Source: CAYJEO01 sp044432805
Lineage (GTDB): Bacteria > Bacillota_I > Bacilli_A > RF39 > UBA660
Reading direction: 5' to 3'
DNA length: 53,995 nucleotides
NCBI GenBank assembly: GCA_044432805.1
Contig: JAWXUI010000005.1
Coordinates: 1 to 53,995, forward strand
Of the stretch, positions 17,197 through 25,376 are shown in pieces. A program made the translations under genes and the position numbers. The first letter of the stretch is position 1, and every line of letters begins with the position of its first letter. The notes beneath the pieces were generated by a model, which had not been told where the DNA came from, did not search any database, and was given only the letters and a program-made list of their open reading frames with translations.

Positions 17197-18066
17197 TTAT
17201 TCTCCTTTATTATGTGGATGTAAGCTATAGCTATCCACTAGATGTTCTTTTGAAACATGTGTATATATTTGTGTTGTTGAAATAAAACTATGTCCTAACA
17301 TCTCTTGTATTGTTCTTAAATCAGCACCATAATCTAATAGATGTGTCGCAAATGAATGCCTTAATACGTGTGGTGATATTTCTTTTAAGTTTTTTTCTTT
17401 TGTTAACTTTTTTAATATTTTAAAAAATCCTTGTCTGCTTATTTGTTTGCCATGGTTATTTAAAAATAAATAATCACACATATATCCTTTTAACATATAT
17501 TGACGAATGTTTAAATAGTCACTTATTGCATCTATAGCGTATTCTCCAATTGGAATTATTCTAAATTTATCACCTTTACCAATTACTTTAACACTTTTAT
17601 TTTCCATATCAACGTCATTAGGCATTAAATTAATTAGTTCTGATACTCTAAGACCAGATGCATACATTAACTCGAGCATTGCCTTGTTTCTAATGTTAAA
17701 ATGGCTATTACTTTCAATATCTAATAATATAGCTACATCTTCTATTGATAGAATATCTGGAATGTGTTTTTTTGTTTTTGCCAATTCTAAGCTAGATGTA
17801 ATATTATTTGATATAATCCCTTCAATTAATAAATATTTATAAAAACTTTTTATAATACTTATAAAGTGATTAATGCTTATAGATTGATTTGTTTTTTTTA
17901 AATGATAAATATATTGCATTAAATCATCTTGTGTTATAAAATTAATATCTTTTTTTATATATTTATCAAATTGAACAAGAGATAATTTATAAGAACTTAT
18001 AGTATGAATACTGTATCCTTTATCAATTTGTAAATAATCAAGAAAATCAGCTATATAGTCCGACAT
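17197..18066 (-). CDS. xerD: Tyrosine recombinase XerD
   Basis: XerD resolves chromosome dimers at dif with XerC/CodV. The SAM-like core-binding domain occupies residues 1-85 and the catalytic domain 100-289. Catalytic residues are visible: Arg140 (ASGLRVSEL), Lys164 (GKGDK), His233 and Arg236 (HVLRHSFATHLL), His259 (MLGHSFISTTQ) and nucleophile Tyr268 (IYTHVS). The residue order R-K-H-R-H-Y is complete. Length 289 is slightly short but normal. Start supported by AGGTGATA. First gene of the xerD-deoB-TSCPD unit. XerD rather than a phage integrase is chosen from size and the deoB neighbour. Confidence 0.92.
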   Translation of the reverse strand: MSDYIADFLDYLQIDKGYSIHTISSYKLSLVQFDKYIKKDINFITQDDLMQYIYHLKKTNQSISINHFISIIKSFYKYLLIEGIISNNITSSLELAKTKKHIPDILSIEDVAILLDIESNSHFNIRNKAMLELMYASGLRVSELINLMPNDVDMENKSVKVIGKGDKFRIIPIGEYAIDAISDYLNIRQYMLKGYMCDYLFLNNHGKQISRQGFFKILKKLTKEKNLKEISPHVLRHSFATHLLDYGADLRTIQEMLGHSFISTTQIYTHVSKEHLVDSYSLHPHNKGE

Positions 18067-18128
18067 ATTATCACCTATATAAATTATATCATATTTATAC
18101 TATATAAGCATTTAAATAAATATTTATA

Positions 18129-18704
18129 TTATTGTTGTGATAATTTTTCACGTTTTCTCTTTTTTGATACTTTTCTTTTTTCTATTAACGATAAAATGAA
18201 CAAGATAAATATAATATCAGTCATAAGAGGTATACTTATTAATTCAATATCATTTGAAAGTAAAGGTACTAAAATTAATGTGAAAATAATAATTAATATC
18301 GTATTTGCTAAAAATTTTGTTATTTTATTTTTACTATTAGTAATTCTAATTGAGTTATATATGCTAAGATAAAAATGATTTGCATATATAAGACAATAAA
18401 GAGCACCTAATATTGCCATCATTGTATATGATATGCTTTCTAAATTATACAAATATATAAATGACCCCATAATTAAAAAGTGAGATATTATTGATACAGT
18501 AAGCAAGAATAATTCCTTTTTTGTTTTTTTTGTTTCAAACGATAATGATGAGCATAAGCAAATAAGTGATCCTAAAAGCATAATAATTGCCATTGGAAGA
18601 ATTATTAACGACATTAAATTTGATAAGTTTGTACATAGTAAAACTATAAAAATAAAATAAGTAACAATACATATTGTTTTTATTTGTTTTGAAATGTTTT
18701 TCAT
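18129..18704 (-). CDS. Polytopic membrane protein of unknown function
   Basis: 191 residues with about six hydrophobic helices (around 10-30, 32-52, 68-88, 92-112, 128-150, 152-175) and a strongly basic tail EKRKVSKKRKREKLSQQ, which implies a cytoplasmic C-terminus. No motif is recognised. It lies 62 bp upstream of xerD on the same strand and divergent from rarA. Its AT-rich composition and hydrophobic content do not differ from its neighbours. Confidence 0.6.
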   Translation of the reverse strand: MKNISKQIKTICIVTYFIFIVLLCTNLSNLMSLIILPMAIIMLLGSLICLCSSLSFETKKTKKELFLLTVSIISHFLIMGSFIYLYNLESISYTMMAILGALYCLIYANHFYLSIYNSIRITNSKNKITKFLANTILIIIFTLILVPLLSNDIELISIPLMTDIIFILFILSLIEKRKVSKKRKREKLSQQ

Positions 18705-18832
18705 TTTAAATACACCATCCTAGTATCATAATATCATATATATATTTATTAAATCAAAGAAAATTTATTTTTTTAAAAAAAATTTTTATTTTTATTAATT
18801 ATTTGGTAGAATATATAACAGGAGTGATAATT

Positions 18833-20041
18833 ATGCATACACCTTTAGCGATTAATTTAAGACCTTTAAAAATAGAAGATATTATAGGACAAGTTCATTT
18901 GGTTGGAGAAAATGCTGTTTTATATAATTTAGTTAAAAACAATAAATTATTTTCTATGATTTTATATGGTAAACCTGGAATTGGAAAAACATCTATTGCA
19001 AATGCAATCGCGAATAGTTTAAATATGCGTTATAGATTGTTAAATGCTGTTATAAACAACAAAAAAGATTTTGATATAGTTATAGAAGAAGCTAAATTAT
19101 ATGATGGTATGGTTGTTATTATGGATGAAATTCATAGATTAAATAAAGATAAGCAAGATTTACTACTTCCTTATTTAGAAAGTGGATTAATTACTTTAAT
19201 AGGTATGACTACATCAAATCCATATCATAAAATAAATCCAGCTATTCGTAGTAGATGTAATATATATGAGTTAAAAGAACTAACAGATGACGATATTTTA
19301 AAAGGTTTAAAAAAAGCAATTAAATCTCAATATTTAAATGAGATAAAAATAGATGATCAATGTTTAGAATATATTACTAATCTGTCTGGTGGAGATTTAA
19401 GATTTGCATATAATTTTTTAGAATTAGCATATTATTCTAGTAATGATTTTAATATTAGTATTGATTTTTTAAAAACACTTAATTCTAAACCTGTATTTTT
19501 TCATGATAAAGATGATGATGGACATTATGATGTTATTTCAGCATTTCAAAAAAGTATCCGTGGTAGTGATGCTGATGCTGCTATTTATTATTTAGCAAGA
19601 TTAATTGAAGCTGGTGATTTAGATATTTTATACAGAAGAATGACTGTTATTGCATATGAAGATATTGGACTAGCTAATCCTAGTATTGGTCCTAGAGTAG
19701 ATGCGGCTATTAATGCATGTGAGCGTTTAGGACTTCCAGAAGGAAGGATTCCTTTATCTTGTGTTGTTATAGACATGGCTTTATCACCTAAAACTAATAG
19801 TAGTGAAGCTACAATTGATTTAGCCTTAAATGATATTAGAAGTGGTAATACTGGTAATGTTCCAGATCATATTAAGACACATGCAAAAGATTATAAATAT
19901 CCTCATGATTATCCCCATGCATTTGTAAAACAACAATATTTACCTGAAAAAATGAAGAACAGACATTATTATAATCCTCGAATTACAAGTAAATATGAAG
20001 AACAATTAAAAAAAGTATATGATAATGTAAAAAAAGATTAA
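18833..20041 (+). CDS. rarA: Replication-associated recombination protein RarA (MgsA)
   Basis: RarA is an AAA+ ATPase of the clamp-loader family that acts at stalled forks. From the chosen start (MHTPLAINLRPL) the Walker A motif GKPGIGKT is at 46-53 and the Walker B VVIMDEIH at 94-101. The conserved family opening is 'PLAxRxRPxxxxDxxGQxHL' and the family C-terminal domain includes DPDAAIYYLARLIEAGDL-like sequence and MALSPKTNSSEATIDLAL. The Met at 18833 is selected because AGGAGTGA lies six bases upstream, while an in-frame ATG-like start at 18803 has no site. The product is 402 residues, a little below the usual 420. Confidence 0.93.
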   Translation: MHTPLAINLRPLKIEDIIGQVHLVGENAVLYNLVKNNKLFSMILYGKPGIGKTSIANAIANSLNMRYRLLNAVINNKKDFDIVIEEAKLYDGMVVIMDEIHRLNKDKQDLLLPYLESGLITLIGMTTSNPYHKINPAIRSRCNIYELKELTDDDILKGLKKAIKSQYLNEIKIDDQCLEYITNLSGGDLRFAYNFLELAYYSSNDFNISIDFLKTLNSKPVFFHDKDDDGHYDVISAFQKSIRGSDADAAIYYLARLIEAGDLDILYRRMTVIAYEDIGLANPSIGPRVDAAINACERLGLPEGRIPLSCVVIDMALSPKTNSSEATIDLALNDIRSGNTGNVPDHIKTHAKDYKYPHDYPHAFVKQQYLPEKMKNRHYYNPRITSKYEEQLKKVYDNVKKD

Positions 20042-20064
20042 GTTTTAAAACTTAGTCTTTTTAT
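20031..20064. terminator. Bidirectional terminator between rarA and holA
   Basis: A 16-base inverted repeat (AAAAAGATTAAGTTTT with AAAACTTAGTCTTTTT), one mismatch, spans both stop codons. Confidence 0.85.
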
Positions 20065-21002
20065 AAATTTATAATAAATAATTCAATCGCTAATTCTTTA
20101 TTTATTTTACCACTTTTTATTTCGATATCTAAATTTGCTAATTTATTTAAATTGTTTAGTAATTCATTATTTGTATATTTTTTTGATTTTATATTTGCTA
20201 ATTTTATCGAATATGGATGCGCACCTAATTCAATAGCTATATCTTTTTCACTGTATCCTTGTGACATAAAATATTTTACTTGATACATCAATCTTATTTG
20301 ATTAGAAAGCATGACTATTATTTTTATTGGTTCTTCATTTAATTTCATTAATTCATAATAAGTTTCCATGGCTTCTAATTTATTTTTTAAAATAATATTT
20401 TCTATAAATTTAAAGAAATCAACAGATACCAGTTTTGTTACTATATTATCAATATCATCTTTTGTTATCAATAAGTTTTCGTCTTTATAAATTTTTAATT
20501 TTTCAATTTCATTAAATAATATTTCTAAATTATTATTTGTTCTATTTATTAAATAATTAATTAAATTATTTTCAATTTTATAATCTTTTAATTGATCCTT
20601 TACAATATTAACTAAATTAATAGAATTAACTTCAATTAACTTTGATTTGGATTTTAATAATTTTACAATTTTTTTTCTTTCATCTAATTTTTCGCTTTCA
20701 ACAACAAATATTAAAATACAGTCTTGATTGTCAAAATTTAAATATTTTTCTAATTCTAATATATCGTGTTCAAGTCCACCTTTTTTTATAGTTCCTGTAA
20801 ATATATAAGCATCATTAACAATAATTAATTTTTTATCATTAAACATAGATAAAGATAAACAATCAATTAAAACATCGTCTATTTTTGTATCAAGTAGACT
20901 ATATTGTGTTATATCTTCTTGATTGAAGTTATATTTTTCTTTTATTTTATTAATATTTTCTTTTATTAATAAAGATTGCAGTCCAACTATTGTATAAATC
21001 AT
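20061..21002 (-). CDS. holA: DNA polymerase III delta subunit
   Basis: HolA is the wrench of the clamp loader that opens the beta clamp. The 313-residue product shows the family pattern: IYTIVGLQSLLIKENINKI at the N-terminus (G-x-D/E-xxL opening), LSMFNDKKLIIVNDA, LIFVVESEKLDERKKIVKLL, and the C-terminal GYSEKDIAIELGAHPYSIKL and LANLDIEIKSGKI. The sequence has no AAA+ Walker residues, as expected for delta. In Firmicutes, holA often lies near comEC and rpsT, which are not in this window. Confidence 0.92.
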   Translation of the reverse strand: MIYTIVGLQSLLIKENINKIKEKYNFNQEDITQYSLLDTKIDDVLIDCLSLSMFNDKKLIIVNDAYIFTGTIKKGGLEHDILELEKYLNFDNQDCILIFVVESEKLDERKKIVKLLKSKSKLIEVNSINLVNIVKDQLKDYKIENNLINYLINRTNNNLEILFNEIEKLKIYKDENLLITKDDIDNIVTKLVSVDFFKFIENIILKNKLEAMETYYELMKLNEEPIKIIVMLSNQIRLMYQVKYFMSQGYSEKDIAIELGAHPYSIKLANIKSKKYTNNELLNNLNKLANLDIEIKSGKINKELAIELFIINL

Positions 21003-21030
21003 AAAATCACCTGTTACAATTATATCATAT

Positions 21031-22362
21031 TTATTTTTTAAAAACTGAATTTTGCGCTAAATAATACCATGTTAACGCTCCAACATTACCACTTACTTCT
21101 AAACCATTATCCGATTGTATTTTTTTTATTGATTCTTTTGTTAATTGATCAAAATAGCCGCTTACTTTTACACCAGGTATAGATTTTGTGGTAATACAGA
21201 TATTATATAAAAAATTTTGTAATATTAATATATCTTCTCCAATCATCCCTTTTGATAGTATATATCCAGGATAAAGACTTTCAACTGGTATTGATTTAAT
21301 AGTTTCATCATATATTTTTTTTATTTCTAACCAAGTATTACTATCCACTACTCCATTTTGATTTAATTTGTATTTTTTTTGAAATGATGTTACTAAGCTT
21401 TTTGTGTTTTCATTAAATGTTTCTCCCTTTGATTGGCCAATTATTTCATCATCAAAATAAGCTATTGTATTTAAAAAGTAATTTAATACTTTTACTTGTG
21501 TGCCAAAATCATTAAGTTTTAATTCTTTACTAAATTTTAAGCTAGCATCGTCAATTGATATACCTTCTGAATAAATATTTGTTATTTGTAAAACACTGTT
21601 ATAAATATATTTTATTTTATACCAAGTTGCTTCGTTTATAATTCCTGTTATAGGTAAATTAAAAACATTTTGAAAATCTTTTATTGCTTCTTCTAATTGT
21701 GTATCAAAATATTCATCTATAGTTATTCTTAATAGCGAAGGATAACTTCTTTTTATTCTATTTAATTGCCTTTTTATTATTAATATATCATTTCCAGCAT
21801 CTCCTATTTTTAGTTCATAACCAGGATAACTTTTTACCACTTCTTCTTGTTTTGCATTATTAACAATATATATATTATCACCATAATAAATTTTTAAAAT
21901 TTCTTCATAATTTTTTCCTTGGTTAGCTAATTCAAAACTTCCCCATTGTTTTAATCCAGAACAATCAGCTATTTGTCCATCACAATATTGTGCGAATAAT
22001 GGTTGTACTTGGTTTTCTCTTACTAAATATTTATTAAAATATTCATCTACTATTATTGATATTGATTCATAAATATTACTGTTTTTTTTAAATTTTTGAT
22101 CGTATTTTGGGTCACTTGTAATATCATAATCATAACCTAGTGATTTATACCATTCATTATATATTCTATTTAATGCAAAAGAGATTTGCGCTAAAACGTT
22201 TGCTATTATCGTTTCAGTTGGCCACGTTGGATAAATTTCATTACTTGCAACATTTTTAATATAGTCAATAAAGTTAACTGTTATATTTTCTGAATTACTA
22301 TCAGGTATTCCTAAATGAACCGTTATGTTTTTTGGAATAATGGGTAAATTTATATTATTCAT
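21031..22362 (-). CDS. SpoIID-like domain protein with three peptidoglycan-binding repeats
   Basis: The 443-residue protein has no signal peptide. The N-terminal part (30-190) follows the SpoIID/LytB pattern: NEIYPTWPTETIIANVLAQI (Glu42 in the position of the SpoIID catalytic Glu; WPxExxxAxxxAQ), QYCDGQIADC and LKQWGSFELANQGKNYEEIL followed by KIYYGDNI. Then three PG_binding_1-like units (about 200-255, 290-350, 365-435), each ending with a 'FQxxxxLxxxGxxxxxTW' pattern, as in SFQKKYKLNQNGVVDSNTW. This is a known clostridial arrangement, likely spore-wall associated. It overlaps the upstream gene by 8 bp (ATGAATAA). SpoIID proteins are lytic transglycosylases that act on denuded glycan; activity here is unproven. 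Confidence 0.7.
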   Translation of the reverse strand: MNNINLPIIPKNITVHLGIPDSNSENITVNFIDYIKNVASNEIYPTWPTETIIANVLAQISFALNRIYNEWYKSLGYDYDITSDPKYDQKFKKNSNIYESISIIVDEYFNKYLVRENQVQPLFAQYCDGQIADCSGLKQWGSFELANQGKNYEEILKIYYGDNIYIVNNAKQEEVVKSYPGYELKIGDAGNDILIIKRQLNRIKRSYPSLLRITIDEYFDTQLEEAIKDFQNVFNLPITGIINEATWYKIKYIYNSVLQITNIYSEGISIDDASLKFSKELKLNDFGTQVKVLNYFLNTIAYFDDEIIGQSKGETFNENTKSLVTSFQKKYKLNQNGVVDSNTWLEIKKIYDETIKSIPVESLYPGYILSKGMIGEDILILQNFLYNICITTKSIPGVKVSGYFDQLTKESIKKIQSDNGLEVSGNVGALTWYYLAQNSVFKK

Positions 22363-22744
22363 CTAATACCTCATTTATTTTAATATTTTGAATTGTTTTT
22401 TGACCATCAAATATTTTAACGTTATAATTATTATTTAATTTATATTCATTGTTTATCGCTATTATATCATAATCATTATAAGTTGGTAATTTATAAATAT
22501 CTTGTGTTTTTATACTTGGGGTATTTAATAAAATTTCATTAATCATACCGTCGCCATTTGTATAGCCATCATAAAAAATTACTTCTTCATTATCTATTGT
22601 TTTTTTTACTAATATTTTTGTATTAGGTATTGGTAATCCTTGATTTACTAGAAATGTTTGTATTTTTAAAGTGCCTATCGAATCATTTTTTTTGATAAAT
22701 ACTTCATAATTTTTTGTTTTTATAAATTCGTTTAAAGAAATCAT
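22355..22744 (-). CDS. Small beta-sandwich protein of a wall-binding operon
   Basis: 129 residues; the segment GTLKIQTFLVNQGLPIPN, followed by VKKTIDNEEVIFYDGYTNGDG and later IFDGQKTIQNI, fits a carboxypeptidase-regulatory-like (CarboxypepD_reg) beta-sandwich, in which a repeated 'G-x-x-x-T-D-x-x-G' turn appears. No signal peptide is visible, although the start is fixed by an 8-bp overlap with the downstream gene and a 1-bp overlap with the LysM gene. The tight coupling implies equal expression and probably one complex. Function is unknown. Confidence 0.6.
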   Translation of the reverse strand: MISLNEFIKTKNYEVFIKKNDSIGTLKIQTFLVNQGLPIPNTKILVKKTIDNEEVIFYDGYTNGDGMINEILLNTPSIKTQDIYKLPTYNDYDIIAINNEYKLNNNYNVKIFDGQKTIQNIKINEVLDE

Positions 22745-23223
22745 TATATCTCCTTTATTTTTAATAATTGATTAATTTGTAAATTATTATTTGATAGATT
22801 ATTTAATTTTTTAATATTATCAACATTTGTGCCATATATGATCGCTAAATCATATAAATTATCTCCTTGTTTTACTGTGTGCATTATATAATTTAATTCA
22901 TCAGGCCCAAAACATTCTTTTATTATTTTTAATGGTATAAATAATTTTTGATTAGTTGATATGATATTATTATCTAATTTGTTTATTTCTTTTAAATTAT
23001 CAATATTTACATCAAATTTATTAGCTATTTCATATAAATTTTCATTTTCTTTTACTATGTATGTTTCTAATGCAGGTTTTATATATTCTTCTATTTGTAA
23101 TACTTGATCTTTTTTTAATTCTATATTATCTAAATTATTTAATTCTTTTATGCTTTCAACTGTTGAGTTATATTGTTTTGCGATTCCAAAAATAGAATCT
23201 CCTTCTTTTACTATATATTCCAT
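22744..23223 (-). CDS. Triple LysM-domain protein
   Basis: The 159-residue protein consists of three LysM domains: YIVKEGDSIFGIAKQYN, YIVKENENLYEIANKFD and HTVKQGDNLYDLAIIYG open each unit (about 3, 54 and 114). Each ends with a 'LKEIN-LxNxxLxxxQxLxI' tail. LysM binds N-acetylglucosamine in peptidoglycan. There is no signal peptide, so it may be loaded on the spore or released on lysis, as for several spore coat and cortex proteins. First gene of the three-gene operon; the start is preceded by GAGGTGA. A spore role is inferred from the partner SpoIID-like gene. Confidence 0.85.
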   Translation of the reverse strand: MEYIVKEGDSIFGIAKQYNSTVESIKELNNLDNIELKKDQVLQIEEYIKPALETYIVKENENLYEIANKFDVNIDNLKEINKLDNNIISTNQKLFIPLKIIKECFGPDELNYIMHTVKQGDNLYDLAIIYGTNVDNIKKLNNLSNNNLQINQLLKIKEI

Positions 23224-23255
23224 TATTCACCTCAATAAAGTATATTTTTGTAATA

Positions 23256-23284
23256 AAAAAAAATGATTTATTTATCATTTTTAA
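23256..23284 (-). terminator. Terminator of the two-component operon
   Basis: On the minus strand AAATGAT-AAATA-ATCATTT with a following T-tract, overlapping the kinase stop. Confidence 0.7.
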
Positions 23285-24662
23285 TTAATTCAAAGTAAAA
23301 TGTTGTTCCTTTGTTTTTTTCGCTATCAACACCATAATTAACATTGTGTTTTTCTAAGATGTTTTTTACTATTGATAATCCTAAACCTGTTCCAACTGCA
23401 TTTCTTTGATGTAATTTTTTATTTTTATAATAACGATCCCAGATATGACTTATATCTTTTTTTGATATTCCTCTACCGGTATCAATGATTTTAACTAAGA
23501 CATTTTTTTTGTTGTTTATAACTTCTATTGTTACTGTTTTGTCTTCTCCTACATAATTAATGGCATTGTTTACTAAGTTATAAATAACTTGATATATTCT
23601 TTTTTTGTCTGCTTTTACTTCAATGGATTTATCACATTTTATGACAAATTTATAATTTTCTTTTTCTTTTAATATTTCGTAGTTTGTTATTATTTCATTA
23701 ATTAGGTTATATAAATTAAAATCAGTTATATCTATTAAGTCATTAGTTTGTAATAATGATAGTTCTAAAATATCATTGACTAGATAACTTAATCGATTAC
23801 TTTCATCTATTATAATGTTTAAATGTTCTTCTCTTTTTGTTTTATTTTTATAACTAATATCTTTTATCATTTCTGCATATGCGGATATCATCGTTAAAGG
23901 TGTTTTTAAATCATGACTTACATTAGCCATTAAATCTCTTCTTAGTTCCTCTGTACGCTTTAATTCATCTGCAGCTTTGTTTAGGGTGTCTTCTAGCTCT
24001 AATAGTTCTGTAATATTTGTTTTAAGAGTTAAGTCTTCTGTTTTTGTTGATAAATTTTTAGTAAATTTGTTTATTTTTAAAATTGGTGATGATATTTTTT
24101 TAGAAATATAAAAAGAAATAATGAACGAAATAAATGAAATTATTATTATAATCATGCTTAATTGTTCACTTAAAATATCTTTTGTTTCTGAAGTTGGCTC
24201 TAAAGTAGCATTTATGTATATGTAAGTGTCTCCAATATTTATAGCTTTTACTAAAGTGTTTATATCATATTTTTGATTGATTACTTTATAACTTTGAGTA
24301 AATTCCCCACTGTCAATAAAAACTTCTTTATAAGTGGTTTCATCTCTTACATCACTTCCTATAATACACCCAACGCCAAAAGCATTAGAAGAATATATTA
24401 CAGAGTCTGTTTTTGTTATTTCAATACATACTTCATACTCTAAGGCGATGTTGTCTAAATAAATTGGTAATTCATTATATTCAATGGATTCAATATTTAA
24501 AACTAATGATGCTGCTTCGTTTATGATATTTGTTTTTCTATATTCATAATATTCATCTAATAAAATAACTTGAAATGCCCAGATAAAAAATATAATTACT
24601 AATGCAAATGCCGTTAAGCATATCCACATTTTAAAAACTAGACTTTTAGTTAGTTTCTTCAA
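23268..24662 (-). CDS. Sensor histidine kinase
   Basis: 464 residues: helix TM1 (9-35), an extracytoplasmic sensor domain (36-165, with Cys79 and Cys99), TM2 (168-187), HAMP linker, a HisKA domain with phospho-acceptor His250 in ANVSHDLKTPLTMIS, and an HATPase_c domain with LVNNAINYV (N box), IIDTGRGISKK (G1) and GTGLGLSIVK (G2). It overlaps the response regulator by 17 bp. A PhoR/VanS-type kinase; the sensed signal is unknown. Two Cys in the sensor domain could form a disulfide. Confidence 0.93.
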   Translation of the reverse strand: MKKLTKSLVFKMWICLTAFALVIIFFIWAFQVILLDEYYEYRKTNIINEAASLVLNIESIEYNELPIYLDNIALEYEVCIEITKTDSVIYSSNAFGVGCIIGSDVRDETTYKEVFIDSGEFTQSYKVINQKYDINTLVKAINIGDTYIYINATLEPTSETKDILSEQLSMIIIIISFISFIISFYISKKISSPILKINKFTKNLSTKTEDLTLKTNITELLELEDTLNKAADELKRTEELRRDLMANVSHDLKTPLTMISAYAEMIKDISYKNKTKREEHLNIIIDESNRLSYLVNDILELSLLQTNDLIDITDFNLYNLINEIITNYEILKEKENYKFVIKCDKSIEVKADKKRIYQVIYNLVNNAINYVGEDKTVTIEVINNKKNVLVKIIDTGRGISKKDISHIWDRYYKNKKLHQRNAVGTGLGLSIVKNILEKHNVNYGVDSEKNKGTTFYFELIKNDK

Positions 24663-25305
24663 ATTTATACCCTACACCTCTAATTGTAACAATATTACTT
24701 TTATATTCTAATATATTATTTCTAAGCATTTTTATATGTGTGTCAATAGTTCTATCATCTCCAAAAAAATCATATCCCCAAATTTTTGTTAACAATTGTT
24801 CTCTTGATAATGCAATATTTTTATTTTCTAAAAAATAAATTAATAAATCATATTCTTTAGGTGTTAATTTAATTACATTTTCTCTTATTGTTACTGTATG
24901 TGCAATTTTATTAATTTCAAGATATTTATATTTTAAAATATCTTTATCTTTTTTATTTCTTTTAGTCACTGTTTTAATTCTTGCCATTAATTCTTTTGGG
25001 CTAAAAGGTTTAGAAACATAATCATCTATTCCTAATTCAAATCCTACTAATTTATCATATTCTGTGTCTCTTGCAGATAGCATTATTACAGGAGTATCAT
25101 ATTCTTTCCTTATTTCTTTAACTGCCGAAAAACCATCCATTACTGGCATCATTATATCCATAATTATTATGTCAGTCTCACTATTCACCTTTTCTATTGC
25201 TTCTTTTCCGTTATTCGCTGTTGTTACATTATATTTATTTAATAAACAATATTCTTTTACAACTTCAACTATTAATTTTTCGTCATCCACTATTAAAACG
25301 TTCAT
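24646..25305 (-). CDS. OmpR/PhoB-family response regulator
   Basis: Receiver domain with acidic pair DDE (residues 7-9), phospho-acceptor Asp50 (IIIMDIMMPVMDG), Thr/Ser and Lys positions in VIMLSARDTEYDKLVG and DYVSKPFSP, followed by a winged-helix DNA-binding domain (130-219; LTPKEYDLLIYFLENKN and VTIRGVGYKFE). The start at 25305 (MNVLIVDDEK) is used because GAGGTGATTCT precedes it; a longer frame from 25353 includes sequence before the ribosome site. It is the partner of the overlapping kinase. Confidence 0.94.
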   Translation of the reverse strand: MNVLIVDDEKLIVEVVKEYCLLNKYNVTTANNGKEAIEKVNSETDIIIMDIMMPVMDGFSAVKEIRKEYDTPVIMLSARDTEYDKLVGFELGIDDYVSKPFSPKELMARIKTVTKRNKKDKDILKYKYLEINKIAHTVTIRENVIKLTPKEYDLLIYFLENKNIALSREQLLTKIWGYDFFGDDRTIDTHIKMLRNNILEYKSNIVTIRGVGYKFEETN

Positions 25306-25354
25306 AGAATCACCTCGTATATAAATTATATCAAATATTTGTGAAAAATACATG

Positions 25355-25376
25355 AAAAAAGAAGTTATTAAACTTC
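25355..25376 (-). terminator. Terminator of the ABC exporter operon
   Basis: GAAGTT-TAAT-AACTTC followed by TTTTTTC on the minus strand, overlapping the last codon and stop. Confidence 0.85.

Noticed and set aside
17197..18066. XerD-like gene as integrase of a mobile element
   Set aside because: Size, complete chromosomal XerD motifs and the deoB neighbour indicate the housekeeping recombinase; no attachment repeats or phage genes were seen nearby.
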